DNA of 64,000 nucleotides. It comes from Mytilus edulis (taxonomy: Eukaryota; Mollusca; Bivalvia; Mytilida; Mytilidae). Below, in pieces: positions 61,779 to 64,000 of the stretch. Every line of letters begins with the position of its first letter. Within the stretch, counting starts at the first letter, position 1. The DNA is taken from contig NC_092349.1 of assembly GCF_963676685.1 (NCBI RefSeq), forward strand, positions 41,803,426 through 41,867,425. Direction: 5' to 3'. The notes under the pieces were generated by a model. It saw only the letters and a program-made list of their open reading frames with translations, ran no database searches and was not told the DNA's origin. The position numbers and the translations under genes are program-made.

Positions 61779-62392
61779 GCCATATTGTGGTTAAAAATTT
61801 CAGAGCTTGTTATAAAATCTATTATTCTGTCTTGAGATGATGAAAACAAAGATATTAGACACTTTAAACATTAAATATGCAAAATACTCAGCTGTAAAGT
61901 TGCCTTTGTTGCCTGTATTAATCAATGAAAAAGCTGAATTATGTCCCTTGGGAGTATTCATTTCCACCAAAAGTCCTTCCAAACAGTAGGAAATGAAAAA
62001 TTATTTATGTCTGATATAATAAAAGAAAGAAACTACAAAATGAAGCACTTTGGAAATATTTGCTGCATGAATTATCAAGAATGTGAACAATTCTTTACAC
62101 AGAAGAGTATAAATTCTATGTAAATTTAGCCTCAAGTTGGCCTCTTTTTTTTCTTAGATGAACAATTCTAAAACTGAAAATGCTTCCAATGTGACCAAAT
62201 ATTGCCTAATTCCATAAACAGTACAAACTAAACCAGACAATTTCCCATTTTAATAGATTATGTTTACAGAAATACCCAAGTGATACATTTAGGGAATTAC
62301 GCAGCAAAAAAGGCAAACATTTCAGTAAAAAATATTTGTCGCGTCTTGAATTCTGGTGTTTCCAATTGAAAAAATCATTGCGAAAGGTGAAA

Positions 62393-62863
62393 TCAAATAC
62401 AAAAGAAGTATAATAAATTAAATAATCTGGCTTCTTTGATTCTCTTGTTTTTTACAAGTGTTTGGAGGAACTCCGATTCATATGAAAATATGAAGAGGTC
62501 GGCAAGAAGAGGCGCACAGTTTGTTCCCATAGGAATGCCGACAATTTGTTGGAAAAGTCTACCTCCAAACTCAACAAATATGTTGTCGATAAGAAACTCC
62601 AGCATACTGACCACTTGTTCTTCTGTGTAGCATATTTTACCTTTTTGTTTGTCACTATTTACGAAATATGCCTTATGAAATCCCAAAGTAATAAATTTAA
62701 AGCGCATGCTACCATTTTTATGTTGAAAGGCATTGTGGATTATTTCTTTTAGGCGATTTTTCAATTTCACATGGGGAATGGTGGTATACAGGGTTGAAAA
62801 ATCAAAAGTTTTGATGGAACTAATTTCAGAAAAAGACCGAGACAAATCATCTAGTTTAAAAAT
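62393..62863 (-). pseudogene. Reverse transcriptase fragment, probably Penelope-like
   Basis: The open frame of about 155 residues contains KTFDFSTLYTTIPH near the start and GIPMGTNCAPLLADLF followed by SYESEF near the end. These correspond to the motif A and B regions of Penelope-like or related reverse transcriptases. The catalytic Y-x-D-D segment that should follow soon after is missing, because the frame diverges after ARLFN and stops. A stop also lies just upstream, with no initiator codon in a suitable place. No endonuclease domain was found nearby. It is a dead fragment. Assignment to reverse transcriptase is firm; the subfamily is from memory. Confidence 0.8.
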
Positions 62864-62996
62864 TTACAATTTTGATATAAATGTTATCAAGCTTGTTTGG
62901 TTTCAATTGATATACTGTTTCAAAGGACATGAAGGAGAAGCTTTTTAATCTTAATTTAAAACTGTACGAAACAACATCAGTGTAACAAATATATAA

Positions 62997-63045
62997 TTAA
63001 GTGTCAGGTTTAGGAGCAGGTTCAGCTATCACATGGTTAGGATTG
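62997..63045 (-). CDS. Possible last exon of an unidentified minus-strand gene
   Basis: A strong acceptor (TTGTTTGTTTTTCAG on the minus strand) precedes 49 bases. With two bases supplied by an upstream exon, these read NPNHVIAEPAPKPDT and stop. A donor-like GTAAGT lies at 63960-63965 (minus), so a further exon may run off the window at 63966-64000. In the phase needed to join them, that stretch has a TGA unless the exon is very short. No family is recognised. The other frame would give only a short different tail. Confidence 0.25.
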
Positions 63046-63594
63046 CTGAAAAACAAACAAGATTTACTGCATTTAACCCTTCTTAAAGCTAATAAAAAAC
63101 AAATCTCTCCTTATATAAAATACTCCAGGGACATTTTTTAATCATTCTGCTAATATTACTGTATGATTACCCAGAATGGTACAATGTAACTAAGGAAGAT
63201 GATTATATACATGAAATAGGAAACATTCAAAGTCAGATAATACAGCAAGTCCTAAACTTTGATTAAAATCTTGTCAATGTTACCCTTCTCCAAAATGACA
63301 TCAAGTGTCTATTATATTAAAGTGGGCTAGCTAAGTCAATCCTGGGGATTTATACATTACAGCCTTAAACCTGTGCTCTGCATCAAGGATAAATGTACAT
63401 GTGTCGGCCTTGTCTTTAAACTAAATCCATTAGATGTTTGATGTGTATGGATGGATAGTTTAGTCCTAGATACATGAATTTTTTTTATTAGTTGTTAGTG
63501 GCTTTGAACTAACTGTGAGTACTCTCAGATCTGTACCTAGTGTCTTTTTGTTGTTGGGATGTACATGTACAAGTAAATTTGTTTTTCTTTCATT
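63046..63594. other. AT-rich sequence without recognised features
   Basis: No coding region, RNA gene or clear repeat was recognised. It would be intronic if the candidate exon at 62997-63045 is real. Confidence 0.5.
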
Positions 63595-63671
63595 TTTTGT
63601 ACTTAAATAAGGCTGTTAGTTTTCTCGTTTGAATTGCTTTACTTTGTCATTTCGGGGCCTTTTATAGCTGA
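63595..63671 (+). repeat. Dispersed mussel repeat fragment
   Basis: The stretch with CATTTCGGGGCCTTTTATAG matches, from memory, the opposite end of the abundant repeat family seen at 35971-36066. It is truncated after TAGCTGAC. Confidence 0.55.
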
Positions 63672-64000
63672 CTAAACTTTCAGTTGAAATCTGTATTATA
63701 AATGAAAGGTCAGATAATTGTTAAAGCTGGTACATGTGCAAGTTAATACAAATAAGGACATCTGTCAATTTATAGAATATTTATGAAGAACACTGTATTT
63801 GAAAATCAAAGGGTTGAACACTTCTACTGACAGTGGAAAACATTCAAGGTGTTTTATCACTGTTACAACAAACAGCATGTCAGTTAAAGAGCTCATGACT
63901 TTATGTTTATCTATAAATTTCTTGTCTGACTCTACAATATATAACTACATGTAAAGTTTACTTACTAAACTTGTTGGCCTGAATGTCCTCAGTTTGACAG

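Larger units (their letters stand above)
59068..62392. other. Region upstream of the first recognised PEP phosphomutase exon
   Basis: No confident gene is present. It contains inverted-repeat elements (59103, 60489, 61290), a fragment near 59499-59534 resembling part of the foldback at 33309, and AT-rich sequence. A possible short coding exon at 61086-61139 is listed separately. The missing first exon and promoter of PEP phosphomutase could lie here or farther right. Confidence 0.6.

Noticed and set aside
62436-62948. Plus-strand open frames over the reverse transcriptase fragment
   Set aside because: They are shadows of the minus-strand reverse transcriptase frame.

Overview
This is eukaryotic DNA, almost certainly from a marine mussel of the genus Mytilus. 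The best evidence is a spliced phosphoenolpyruvate (PEP) phosphomutase gene on the minus strand. Its seven recognisable exons encode 289 residues, and the active-site residues fall at the positions known for the 295-residue Mytilus edulis enzyme. The AT-rich, intron-rich sequence full of small dispersed repeats fits a bivalve.

Layout: (1) 1-30673 is a tandem array of about 30.5 units with a 1007-bp period. Each unit holds a 5S rRNA gene on the minus strand and a tRNA-Arg(CCT) gene on the + strand, transcribed divergently. The array is already under way at base 1. (2) 30674-38435 is single-copy-like flank that starts with a decayed relic of the array and ends with the last two exons of the PEP phosphomutase gene. 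(3) 38436-38535 is a run of exactly 100 N. (4) 38536-45486 is array sequence again, about 6.9 units. (5) 45487-53250 is a second copy of the 7.76-kb flank. Only four single-base length differences, in short base runs, were seen between the two copies. (6) 53251-64000 occurs once. It carries the remaining PEP phosphomutase exons (up to 59067), several inverted-repeat elements, a dead reverse transcriptase fragment and a possible last exon of another minus-strand gene near the right edge.

The array-flank-N-array-flank order is best read as two overlapping contigs of the same locus joined without being merged. If so, the real order is long 5S/tRNA-Arg array, then about 6 kb of repeat-rich flank, then the PEP phosphomutase gene read toward the array, and region 2 or regions 4-5 are redundant. 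A true recent segmental duplication is the alternative. As written, the window holds 36 full-length 5S genes, two truncated 5S ends and 37 tRNA-Arg genes. Six of the 5S genes and seven of the tRNAs lie after the gap and may be counted twice.

Functionally, the array supplies two RNA polymerase III products: 5S rRNA for the large ribosomal subunit, and the tRNA that reads AGG codons. PEP phosphomutase makes the carbon-phosphorus bond of phosphonopyruvate, the first step toward 2-aminoethylphosphonate and the phosphonolipids common in mussels. Nothing suggests a functional link between the array and this gene beyond position. Open reading frames across the array, including those running through the tRNA, are not treated as genes.
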